Shown here piece after piece: positions 1 through 7,791 of a stretch of 64,000 nucleotides of DNA. Both the position numbers and the translations under genes were made by a program. How positions within the stretch are numbered: the first letter of the stretch is position 1; each line of letters starts with the position of its first letter. The notes beneath the pieces are model-generated. The model did no database searches. It saw only the letters and a program-made list of their open reading frames with translations, and was not told where the DNA came from. Origin of the DNA: Nitrospira sp. SG-bin2 (GTDB lineage: Bacteria > Nitrospirota > Nitrospiria > Nitrospirales > Nitrospiraceae); assembly GCA_002083405.1 (NCBI GenBank), contig LVWT01000016.1:1-64000 (forward strand), read 5' to 3'.

Positions 1-28
1 ACTCGGTGTCTTTGAAACCAGCAGCAGC

Positions 29-106
29 TCAGGCGCACTGCCGCGGACAATAACTCCAGTGCTCCAGCGCGGAAATCATGATGGGGTCGTCGCTCTCGTC
101 AGTCAT
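29..106 (-). pseudogene. cas4: cas4 5' fragment, stopped after 26 codons
   Basis: Reading leftward from an ATG at 106, 26 codons resemble the start of the RecB-like adaptation nuclease Cas4 and include SALEHWSYCPRQCA. A TGA follows at 29-31. In intact Cas4 the CPRQCA block, whose first Cys is an Fe-S ligand, runs straight on into the nuclease domain. None of the three frames of the remaining 28 bases resumes Cas4-like sequence. The gene sits 22 bases after cas7c with a GGGA ribosome site, which is the normal type I-C place for cas4. It therefore looks truncated or interrupted. Because the window ends here, a distant continuation cannot be excluded. Confidence 0.55.
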
Positions 107-128
107 CGAACGTCAGCTCCCGTCCCGA

Positions 129-1010
129 TCAAAAACCATCAATACGCTCTGGCGTGAGCTCGTTGAGCGAAGCAAGCTCAATACCGCCATCGGGCTTCAC
201 AGTCAGCGTGCGATGAACCTTGGCGGAGGAGTACTGACCCGCTTTGCAATTATGCTTCCACCAGATTACTTCAAGAATCTCCATGCTGCCTGCTGGACGC
301 GCTGAGGATTCATCATTTTCAAAGAGCCTCGGCAATACTTGTTTAATAGCTTCGGCATCTACATCACTAAACCCTGTCTTTTTCGCCAATTGAGGATTCA
401 TGCTCCCGAAGAAAACGTACACCCCATTTTCCACGCGGTGCTTTGTACCCATTGTGTCGGAACTTCTTTTGCCGTCCTTAGTGTCTTCACCGCTCGCACT
501 CTTGGTTATCTGGGTGCTCGCAATGTCGACAGGCGCTACACTGAATCCGGATTGCACAGTGACCGGGCCACGAATTCCGATGGAGATACCGGTATCGCCG
601 TCGCCTTCATTTTCCTCGCCTTTTTTGGTCTTCTTGCCGCCTTTCAGTGCGAACAGTTGACCGAAAGCACGTACATCCAACCACTTCTTGCATGCCAATT
701 CGACAGTCTGGGGCGAGCCAAGCTTGTTGCCCAAGCCAGCTTCGGCACGTGCCCGGAGACTCTTGCATTCATCTTCTTTGCGATCATCCGACTGTACAAA
801 AATTTCGTTCCCGTCACTTTTTTTTCCAGCAGCAATCCACCTTTCCAATAACCGGTCTCTGATCTTCCGCTTATTGCAAACATCGGTTATTTCTCCGTAG
901 TTGTCATAGTCGGTGCGGGGACGATTTCCATTGAGAGGGTCGCCATTTGGATTGGCCCGTTTAACACGGAGCACTACTGCAAAGTCGATCTTATTTTGAA
1001 GTATCGTCAT
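129..1010 (-). CDS. cas7: Type I-C Cascade backbone protein Cas7 (Csd2)
   Basis: This 293-residue protein is the Cas7/Csd2 subunit that polymerises along the crRNA in the type I-C surveillance complex. The N-terminus FAVVLRVKRANPNGDPLNGN is the characteristic Csd2 opening, with the NPNGDP motif near residue 20. IRGPVTVQSGFSV in the middle and a VIWWKHNC segment near the C-terminus also fit the family. Its length is usual for the family. It follows cas8c with a 2-base gap and precedes the cas4 fragment, so it is read from the same minus-strand operon. It appears intact. Confidence 0.93.
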   Translation of the reverse strand: MTILQNKIDFAVVLRVKRANPNGDPLNGNRPRTDYDNYGEITDVCNKRKIRDRLLERWIAAGKKSDGNEIFVQSDDRKEDECKSLRARAEAGLGNKLGSPQTVELACKKWLDVRAFGQLFALKGGKKTKKGEENEGDGDTGISIGIRGPVTVQSGFSVAPVDIASTQITKSASGEDTKDGKRSSDTMGTKHRVENGVYVFFGSMNPQLAKKTGFSDVDAEAIKQVLPRLFENDESSARPAGSMEILEVIWWKHNCKAGQYSSAKVHRTLTVKPDGGIELASLNELTPERIDGF

Positions 1011-1012
1011 CT

Positions 1013-2989
1013 TTACTCTCCTTGATCAGTTTGGGTCTCTGTGGATTCTTCAGCGTTGGTCGATTCGGACTTTGGCCATAGGGCCTGTCTCTGACAGTGG
1101 TATCCCAGGAGGAATTCGCCTGAAAGCCTTGCTTCACTCATGAAATCCTGTCCCCTGAATGTGCAGATGATTCCGTCGAGGAGCTTTTCCATATTGACAA
1201 GAAAGCCTGGTGACCTTGTGCGAAGTCGAGCCTTGTAAGGTGCCAGAGAGAGCTCGATGGTCCGCCATGTAGAATAAGGATGGTCGGCGAAGCGCTGCAT
1301 GAGCTTAGCTGCACTGGTGTCTCGATTTTCCTTGGCTAAATACAGCGCCATATCTTCGATGCGTTCCGCTACGGCCAGGAGGCGCCCGAAGAGGTAATCC
1401 CGGGATGTTCTGTCTAACTCCAATGCCATTTCGTAACTCCTTTGCTTGTGATGTTCTCTAAACAGAGCGCAGGCGATACCCAAGTTTTTCTCCCACTCCC
1501 ATTTCTCAAGCCCCGGCCGATTGACTGCTCTGCGCACCGTGGATTCCACAAGGTCTCGCGGTATAGGTCGCCCATCAATGATGCAGGGAAGGAGCCGTTC
1601 CACCGTAGCCTTGCGAAGCTTCTCGCCTGACTTGCCTTCCACTTGACGACCGTAGGCGGCCTCAGTGATATCTCTCGGTGAGGGAACGCCTACAAACTTC
1701 AAGTTCTTGCCAAAGAACTGATGCCAGGCACAGGACTCGTGCCATTGCTGAATACGTTCAAGGAATTCCGAGCCGGTTAGTTCCCGGTAATAGGTGATGG
1801 CCATGCGTCCAGGCGTGGCCGAGTCTAACCCCATGACCACGATTGCATCCGTCGAGCCGAGGCGTGTTCGATAGCCGGCGATATATTTTTTCAACCTAAC
1901 GGCAAAGGCCTGACCTGCATCCCCTTGATACACGGGCGTGGCATCCTCCTCTCTGGATTCCAAGCCAAACATCTGGGCGGAGTTGGCAAACGGGTCAGGC
2001 AAGGACTTGCCGGATACCGACCAGGCCACGACAACTTGATCGCCAGAGCGAAAGGCTTGCCTAGCGATCAGCCAGCGCAGGGTGCTGTGGGCTTTTTGCG
2101 TCACATCGAAACCAACACTGCATGCGTCATCGGCACTAAGGAAGCGGCCACGGAACGTATATCCATCGGTGTCATTTGAGGAGATCAACTTGGCACCGTC
2201 GCCACCGTGTCGCAATCTTTTCGGATGATTGGTTGCCAACAGCATGCTTTTCCCTGTGACCATGCAAAGGCCTTGCTGAGGTTTATGGACTTTGCCTGCC
2301 TTAACCCGAGATGCTGCGTTCTTTGAAGCTGTCTCAATGCCCTGATGCTGGCTCTGGTACGCGTCGAATGCGACCCACGCTTCCCTCAAGCTTTTGTCTT
2401 CCCATGTTTCAGAAACAGGGTCTTCCGGTATCTCCACGCACCAGCGAATCAAGGCGTCCCCTTGGTCTCGTTGCCCATCTTTTGCCGTCAGGTACATAAA
2501 TATATTCGGCGTCGGCAAATTGGATTTCCATGCAGTCAAGAGAAGCTTGTCATCACCTACATGCAGAACTTTTTCGTCAATGAGGTCGGCGACAACGCTT
2601 CCCTTTCGGACATATTCAAGAACGGCCTTGGCTTTGGGGTGAGAGAAACTGGATTCGCACCAGCTCGTGAGTTGCTGGGCATATCCGGGGTAGTAGGACT
2701 TTTTCTTGCCCCCATGTTTTGGATAATCAGAGGCACAGTATTGAACCTTGTCACACAAAGGATGCGGTGCCTCACCGCTTGTCCGTGCTGCGGATTTCTC
2801 CGTGGCGGGCAGTATTGTTTCCACTTTCTGGACAGTTTTGGCGCGCCGAAAGTTACCTTTGCGATCTAGGGTGACTTCAATGTGGGCCTGCTGGATCGTA
2901 TGACTAATCGGCAGCAGTGGATGATTGGAAAATTGGGGTGCGTCGTAACATCGCTCGTAGGTTTCGTGGAGTTTTTGAATCCAGCTCAT
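1013..2989 (-). CDS. cas8c: Type I-C large subunit Cas8c (Csd1)
   Basis: This 658-residue protein is Cas8c/Csd1, the large type I-C subunit that recognises the PAM and recruits Cas3. The start MSWIQKLHETYERCYD is typical of Csd1. The frame is open 45 codons further upstream, but that stretch runs back over cas5c and does not resemble the family. The chosen ATG at 2989 lies one base after the cas5c TGA. Further family features are LCMVTGKSMLLATNHPK near the middle and a long alpha-helical C-terminal half. In type I-C systems the 3' end of this gene can also give a small-subunit protein from an internal start. I did not try to place such a start here. Confidence 0.9.
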   Translation of the reverse strand: MSWIQKLHETYERCYDAPQFSNHPLLPISHTIQQAHIEVTLDRKGNFRRAKTVQKVETILPATEKSAARTSGEAPHPLCDKVQYCASDYPKHGGKKKSYYPGYAQQLTSWCESSFSHPKAKAVLEYVRKGSVVADLIDEKVLHVGDDKLLLTAWKSNLPTPNIFMYLTAKDGQRDQGDALIRWCVEIPEDPVSETWEDKSLREAWVAFDAYQSQHQGIETASKNAASRVKAGKVHKPQQGLCMVTGKSMLLATNHPKRLRHGGDGAKLISSNDTDGYTFRGRFLSADDACSVGFDVTQKAHSTLRWLIARQAFRSGDQVVVAWSVSGKSLPDPFANSAQMFGLESREEDATPVYQGDAGQAFAVRLKKYIAGYRTRLGSTDAIVVMGLDSATPGRMAITYYRELTGSEFLERIQQWHESCAWHQFFGKNLKFVGVPSPRDITEAAYGRQVEGKSGEKLRKATVERLLPCIIDGRPIPRDLVESTVRRAVNRPGLEKWEWEKNLGIACALFREHHKQRSYEMALELDRTSRDYLFGRLLAVAERIEDMALYLAKENRDTSAAKLMQRFADHPYSTWRTIELSLAPYKARLRTRSPGFLVNMEKLLDGIICTFRGQDFMSEARLSGEFLLGYHCQRQALWPKSESTNAEESTETQTDQGE

Positions 2990-2990
2990 G

Positions 2991-3713
2991 TCAGCACTCC
3001 AGCCCGACGATTTCCGCTTCCGCGCCAACGAGATTCCGACCGGGAGTAAACTGCTTGGGCTGCATCTCCCGGATGAATTTCTTGATATCGCAATTCTCAG
3101 GCGAGATAAACCGGATAACGCCATCGGCCATCGTCGGTCGCCAGAAGCGAGCTTGAAGTTTGTTCTCGCCGATTTCGTCTGGGTAGTCGAAACCGTGAAA
3201 GGTCAGGCCAAAGCCAAGCTCTCCAGCCCCATCGTAATGCCCCGGCCCGGAACCGAATTCGCAAGGCTCTACGTAGCCCTGGCAATCTCGTGTGCCCAGG
3301 AAAATGTCCTGGCGGCCGCCACGCTCAAGCATGCGCTTGGCAATTAAGTGATGTTTTGGTTCACTCCGGTCATCCGCTAGTTCCGGCCGATATTGGTTCC
3401 ATTCGAAGTGAGCCTTGACCTGATATTCCACATCAGCGAGGAAGGTGTAGATGGCCAAGGTGTTGCCGCCTCCGAACTCCAGGGGTTTGGTTCCCTTGGT
3501 CTGTGTGCGAATACGATTGATTACCCGCACTTCGTCGATGACCCAGATGAAGGTGGGCTTCCAGTAGATGGACTTGGCGATGCCCTTCAGCGCCTCGTAG
3601 GTCGGCAGGTGATAGGAACACTTTTCACCGCCGATGCGGGTCAAGGGGTCGGTGAACAAAGCGTATCGGCCCCACACCTTAAATTCGATGCTACTGTTGC
3701 GCGAATCAGGCAT
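2991..3713 (-). CDS. cas5c: Type I-C Cas5c (Cas5d), pre-crRNA endoribonuclease
   Basis: This 240-residue protein matches Cas5c/Cas5d, which in type I-C replaces Cas6. It cleaves pre-crRNA within the repeat and then holds the 5' handle in Cascade. Visible features are the opening IEFKVWGRYALFTDPLTRIGGEKCSY, which ends in the usual SYHLPTYEALKGI region, the segment DIFLGTRDCQGYVEP, and a Gly-rich stretch near residue 160. The start overlaps the end of cas3 by 8 bases and its stop abuts cas8c, so translation is probably coupled along the operon. No broken motif is evident. Confidence 0.92.
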   Translation of the reverse strand: MPDSRNSSIEFKVWGRYALFTDPLTRIGGEKCSYHLPTYEALKGIAKSIYWKPTFIWVIDEVRVINRIRTQTKGTKPLEFGGGNTLAIYTFLADVEYQVKAHFEWNQYRPELADDRSEPKHHLIAKRMLERGGRQDIFLGTRDCQGYVEPCEFGSGPGHYDGAGELGFGLTFHGFDYPDEIGENKLQARFWRPTMADGVIRFISPENCDIKKFIREMQPKQFTPGRNLVGAEAEIVGLEC

Positions 3714-6216
3714 TTAGCACCTCCATTGTTCCTTCTGGCGTCTGGCTCAGGCCGAACGACTGATTGTAATACCGGGTATCGGACAGATAGAGGATGTCCA
3801 CACCCTTCTGGATTTCATGCACCGCCCCAGCCTTCTGAAACCTCTCCAAGTCTTGGGGGAAAACATTGACTGTGTATTGCTGTGCCCGGCGCAGCAGCTC
3901 GAACTGTTTTTCCACCTCGAAGGCCGAGCAAAGATCGTTAATCAAATCACGCCCAGCTTCTCCGTAGGGCACGATGATGCCTTGTGTTGGCGCGTCGATA
4001 ACTTTGAAGGCCCTGGCAGCGGACATGAAGGATTGCCGGAGGTAGATGTTGGGCGCGGTGCCGTAATTGCGTCCATATTCGTCCATAGCCAAGGAATTGA
4101 TAGAAAGAAGGTTCAACAGTGTGTCATCACGTCCGACCGTCTGAGCGGATACGGGGTAATCCATTTCCTGGTGGCGGGCAAAGAAGAAGTCTTCGAAATA
4201 CCGCTCAATGGCTTTCGGCCCGATCAGGTTGTCGCCGAAATCCTCGATGCCTGCCTTGACATCGTCAAGCAATCGTTCGGCAATGCTTTTGCCGCACAAA
4301 ATGTCCTCTAGCCCGTCTACGTTTTCCACCACCGGATTGACCACGTGAACCCGCCCTGCCTTGGGATTTCCATCAGCATCTTTTTGCTTTCCATTGCGAT
4401 TGCAGCGGCCAGCAGCCTGAGCAATGGAATCCAGACCTGCCGTGTAGCGAATGACCGCACCGAAATCCACATCCACGCCAGCCTCGATCAACTGGGTGCT
4501 GACACACAGCACGGGGGACTTGTCATCTAGCAGCTTTCGAATTTTGTCGAGTATTTCCTTGCGGTGCGCAGGACACATGCTGGTGCTCAGGTGAAAGGCC
4601 TGTATCCCCGTAGCTTCCCGGCATAACCGGTAAAGTATCTGTGCGGAATTCTTGGTATTGACGATCACGAGACAGCTTCTACTTTGCACAACCTCACTCA
4701 GAGCAAGTTGAGCGATTTCCTCGTCGGTCCATCCACCTGGTTTGCGCCGATTGAGCACATCCACACGCTTCAGGTCGTCGAACAGCCCCTTTACGTCGAG
4801 CATGAGGTCATCCTTCTTCGTGAATTTCAGCGCGCCTTTGCTTGGGTCTACAAGGTTCAGCAAGGGTTGTGTGGCCGTGCATAGCACCACTGTGCTGCCG
4901 CAGTGCTCTACTAGGAAATTCATGGCATTGCAGAAGATATGCACACAATTGACGGGCAAGGTCTGAATTTCGTCAAAGATCAGCACGGCATTGGCCAACT
5001 GATGCATCCGCCGCGCGCCGCGCGTGCCTCCGCCAAAGAGGGCTTCCAGGAGCTGTATGCTCGTGGTGAAGACGACCGGAGCATCCCAGTTTTCCGTCAG
5101 CATCTTTTCCCGCCACCCCTGCTGTTCCGGCGTGAGGTTAGAGTGATGTTCGAGCACCACGCGACCACGGGCGTCCTTCGTCGGCTCTAAGATGTCGCGA
5201 ACCACCTTGGCGTTCTGGTCAATGATGGACGTGAAGGGAATGACGTAAATCACTCGATCCATCTTATGACGTTCCGCGTGATGTAGAGCAAAGCGGAGGC
5301 TGGCAAGAGTCTTACCACCTCCCGTGGGTACGGTCAGGGTATAAACGCCTTTATCACGAAGTGCACCGTCACGGCAGTGATCGGAAATGCTCCGTCTGAT
5401 TTCATCAATTGGATTCCGGATGGTGAATCCTTGCAGGTGCTTCTCAAGACGCTCGATCAACAGAGGCCATTCGGTGTATTGCCCGTTGAGCCGATGCTTT
5501 GCGGCCTTTGGCCTTTCAAAATCAGCGGTATCGACACGGTCTGCGTCGATTAGGCAACTGAACAGAACGCGCACAAGCAGACCAATCTTGAACCGAATAA
5601 CAATCTCACTTTTTTCGCCGCGTGCTACCTTCCGAATGGATTCCTCGATACCACCAATTAAACTTGGCATTGAAGCCAATTCTCGAAATCGCTTATTGAT
5701 GAGCAGGTCCATCTTGCTCATGGCTTCTCGGAGATGGGATTGGTCATCCCGCTTGCCAGCCCGCCTCGTGAAAATATCTTCAACAGGCTTATTTGCGTTT
5801 GACGACAGGCAGTCAATCAAACCGGAATGGTGTGACGCAATGCACAAGGCGAGAACTTGGCCAGCAATCCCACCCATGACGTCTTGCTTGGACAATTCTT
5901 CCCAAATAAGCTGTGCCCCAGCGGTGGAATGATCCACCTTGCCCTTGAGTCCCTGCGCATCGACAAACTCATCTTCATCTTGATTGATCAAACCGAGAGC
6001 CGATTTGAGATAGGCCTGAAACTCATTGCTATACTTTCCCAGATCATGGAGTAGCCCTATCAACTCGCCTTGATGTTCGAGGTGAATCTTCGAAGCAAGC
6101 CTCTTGGCTATCTCAGCAACTCCCAACAGATGCTTTTCAAGGCTCTGTGGATCGCCTCCCGATTTGCGGACATGGGCAATGTAGCTTGGTAAGTCCATGC
6201 TCATTATTCGATCCAC
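3706..6216 (-). CDS. cas3: Cas3 HD nuclease-helicase, type I-C
   Basis: This 836-residue protein is an intact Cas3, which nicks, unwinds and degrades target DNA after Cascade binding. The N-terminal HD nuclease shows HD at residues 57-58 (GLLHDLGKYS), DH at 95-96 and HH at 129-130. The SF2 helicase core follows: PTGGGKT at 297-303, an IFDEIQ Walker B at about 413-418, CTATQP, the QLIEAGVDVDF block and the QAAGRCNR motif VI. Possible starts at codons 5 and 7 (MSMDLPSYIAHV) would leave every domain intact. It is the first complete gene of the operon. Fourteen bases upstream ends the relic of another, more distantly related cas3. Confidence 0.95.
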   Translation of the reverse strand: MDRIMSMDLPSYIAHVRKSGGDPQSLEKHLLGVAEIAKRLASKIHLEHQGELIGLLHDLGKYSNEFQAYLKSALGLINQDEDEFVDAQGLKGKVDHSTAGAQLIWEELSKQDVMGGIAGQVLALCIASHHSGLIDCLSSNANKPVEDIFTRRAGKRDDQSHLREAMSKMDLLINKRFRELASMPSLIGGIEESIRKVARGEKSEIVIRFKIGLLVRVLFSCLIDADRVDTADFERPKAAKHRLNGQYTEWPLLIERLEKHLQGFTIRNPIDEIRRSISDHCRDGALRDKGVYTLTVPTGGGKTLASLRFALHHAERHKMDRVIYVIPFTSIIDQNAKVVRDILEPTKDARGRVVLEHHSNLTPEQQGWREKMLTENWDAPVVFTTSIQLLEALFGGGTRGARRMHQLANAVLIFDEIQTLPVNCVHIFCNAMNFLVEHCGSTVVLCTATQPLLNLVDPSKGALKFTKKDDLMLDVKGLFDDLKRVDVLNRRKPGGWTDEEIAQLALSEVVQSRSCLVIVNTKNSAQILYRLCREATGIQAFHLSTSMCPAHRKEILDKIRKLLDDKSPVLCVSTQLIEAGVDVDFGAVIRYTAGLDSIAQAAGRCNRNGKQKDADGNPKAGRVHVVNPVVENVDGLEDILCGKSIAERLLDDVKAGIEDFGDNLIGPKAIERYFEDFFFARHQEMDYPVSAQTVGRDDTLLNLLSINSLAMDEYGRNYGTAPNIYLRQSFMSAARAFKVIDAPTQGIIVPYGEAGRDLINDLCSAFEVEKQFELLRRAQQYTVNVFPQDLERFQKAGAVHEIQKGVDILYLSDTRYYNQSFGLSQTPEGTMEVLNA

Positions 6217-6229
6217 CGTGTCTATGCCA

Positions 6230-6481
6230 CTATCTCGTTCTCACGAGCATTATGCTTTGGAAGGCCGAGGAGTACCTTCCAAGATCATGCCAGAGCCCAG
6301 CGAGTCGCCCCCAATCAGAAGATCCAAAAGCCGAGGCAAATTCATTCGCAAGTTCCCCCACCGTGCGCAAATGGTCTTCAAGATCATGAATCGCAAACGA
6401 CCCGTCGTCGTTTCGCCGCACATGGGCGAGATACCGCGTTGCCGGCGTGGAGGATGAAATCGCCTGATCCTTAATGGCCAC
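6230..6481 (-). pseudogene. N-terminal fragment of a second cas3 (HD region only)
   Basis: This 83-codon frame reads YLAHVRRNDD, then LEDHLRTVGELANEF, then GLWHDLGRYSSAFQ, which are the first motifs of a Cas3 HD domain. It stops a few codons later (SIMLVRTR). It aligns end to end with residues about 11-67 of the intact Cas3 next to it but differs at many positions, so it comes from a different cas3 and is not a recent copy. The rest of that gene, including the helicase, is absent. The simplest inference is that an incoming type I-C operon replaced a resident one by recombination and left this stub. It probably has no nuclease function because most metal ligands are missing. Confidence 0.75.
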
Positions 6482-6555
6482 GCATCGCCTCTCCGCAGAT
6501 CTTCCCTTGTACGCACCGCTTCATCGTGTGCTCCCTCGACCGCTCATTGTGCCGT

Positions 6556-7107
6556 TCATCCTCGACGGCCTTTCGGTTTGCCTGATTCTCCGGGCTTCAT
6601 CTCAAAGCCGATTCGACGGCCTGGTGAAGACGGCGGGCTCATCAATTGTCGGATGGCTTCAAACAGAGACTGAATGTGCCCGTCGTGACTCGCAACTTTG
6701 CGCTCCAACTCTTTCAGCTTGGACGACAGTTCTTTGTGCGTCACGGCCAGTTCGCGCAGCTGAACGAACGTGCGCATGATCGTAATGTTGACCTGAATGG
6801 CGCGGTGGCTTTTCAGCACGCTCGACAGCATGGCCACACCCTGCTCAGTAAACGCATACGGGGCGGCGCGACGAAGACCTCCCCAACTTGAAGTCACAAT
6901 TTGTGATTTCAAGTTGGCAAACTCAGCCTCGCTCAATTGGAACATGAAATCATCCGGAAATCGGCCATGGTTCCGCTTGACGGCTTGTATGAGGGCGCGC
7001 GCTTCAACATCGTAGAGTTCGGCTAGATCCGTACTGAGCATGACCTTCTGTCCGCGCAGGAGAAAGATCCGCTTCTGAATGCCTTTGCCGGTCACGACGC
7101 TATTCAT
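6556..7107 (-). CDS. ORF6N-domain protein (KilA-N/Bro-like, phage or MGE associated)
   Basis: This 183-residue protein carries an N-terminal ORF6N domain: IFLLRGQKVMLSTDLAELYD, then a basic stretch around ALIQAVKRNHGRFPDDFMF, then GGLRRAAPYAFTEQGVAML. A coiled-coil-prone tail (LSSKLKELERKVASHDGHI) precedes a basic C-terminus. ORF6N proteins are common in phages and accessory islands and are thought to bind DNA, but their precise role is unknown. It lies 74 bases upstream of the cas3 relic in the same orientation. Its presence beside a CRISPR operon and repeat arrays supports an accessory region; no direct functional link to Cas is shown. Confidence 0.85.
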   Translation of the reverse strand: MNSVVTGKGIQKRIFLLRGQKVMLSTDLAELYDVEARALIQAVKRNHGRFPDDFMFQLSEAEFANLKSQIVTSSWGGLRRAAPYAFTEQGVAMLSSVLKSHRAIQVNITIMRTFVQLRELAVTHKELSSKLKELERKVASHDGHIQSLFEAIRQLMSPPSSPGRRIGFEMKPGESGKPKGRRG

Positions 7108-7131
7108 GGTAATACCGCCCTCTCTGAGATG

Positions 7132-7485
7132 TCATCGCCTGCCACTTCCCCCGTCCAACGGCGCAAAGGGCACACCGAAACTGTGCTTGTTCACCGGGTT
7201 CAACGGATTGTCCGGATGGTGCCGATTCACCGGATTGAAGGGGTTGTTCGGGTTGTACTGGTTCACCGGATTCAGGGGATTGCCCGGATCGTACCGATTC
7301 ACGGGGTTGAAGGCGCTGCGTGGATCATAGACGTTGGCCGGATTGAGCGGGTTATCCGGTTGATGCTGCATGATGGGATTGAAGATGTTGTAGTCCCGCT
7401 CGTAGCGCTGGTCGAAACCCGGCTCGGCATCGCTCGTTGCGACTGGCAGAACCAGCATCACTGTCATCAGTCCCATATATCTCAT
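7132..7485 (-). CDS. Secreted protein with 12-residue NP-rich tandem repeats
   Basis: This 117-residue protein starts at the ATG at 7485, eight bases after a strong AAGGAGG site; the frame is open 23 codons further but without a comparable site. Residues 1-20 form a short signal-peptide-like segment (MGLMTVMLVLPVATSDA). Residues 40-99 are five 12-residue repeats of the form R-Y-D-P-G-N-P-L-N-P-V-N, with N-P-V-N or N-P-A-N closing each unit. I do not recognise a family with known function. The composition suggests an extended, Asn/Pro-rich extracellular protein. It ends 24 bases before the ORF6N gene and could be cotranscribed with it. Confidence 0.65.
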   Translation of the reverse strand: MRYMGLMTVMLVLPVATSDAEPGFDQRYERDYNIFNPIMQHQPDNPLNPANVYDPRSAFNPVNRYDPGNPLNPVNQYNPNNPFNPVNRHHPDNPLNPVNKHSFGVPFAPLDGGSGRR

Positions 7486-7572
7486 GGCCGCCTCCTTGTC
7501 TGGACGTTCATCGGCTGGCCCATGATACCCAACAACCGTGACATCGGAGGTCACTCTACCAAGAACGTTATC

Positions 7573-7612
7573 TGGTTCGTCTGGTTTATCTGGTTTGTCT
7601 GGTCTATTTGGT
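7573..7612 (+). repeat. Nonamer array R1 (TGGTYTRTC-type, 4+ units)
   Basis: Four consecutive 9-base units, tggttcgtc, tggtttatc, tggtttgtc and tggtctatt, then a partial unit, lie between the repeat-protein gene and the WYL gene. The same unit recurs at 7689-7724 and 8913-8957 in the same orientation and at 7749-7780 inverted. Read as plus-strand codons it gives a meaningless Trp-rich peptide. I take it to be an intergenic repeat, not coding. Confidence 0.75.
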
Positions 7613-7688
7613 GCATGGGATCAGAAATCCGAGATAGCCATGTGAGACCAATTTGGACATTCGAGGTCATTCTCCGAAGAGCGTTCCT

Positions 7689-7780
7689 TGGTCTATCTCG
7701 TCTGTTTGGTCTGTCTTGTCAGACTGACTTGTCGTATGCCACAGACACGAGAAACCAGATAGACCAGATAAACCGTTCCA
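7689..7780. repeat. Nonamer arrays R2 and R3 facing each other (imperfect inverted repeat)
   Basis: R2 (7689-7724) runs tggtctatc, tcgtctgtt, tggtctgtc, ttgtcagac. R3 (7749-7780) contains gagaaacca, gatagacca, gataaaccg, which are the same nonamer on the other strand. With a loop of about 24 bases, transcripts or single strands could fold into a long imperfect hairpin. It lies just downstream of the minus-strand WYL gene, so it could end that transcript. This is inference, as there is no clean T-run. Confidence 0.6.
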
Positions 7781-7791
7781 GACATGCACGG

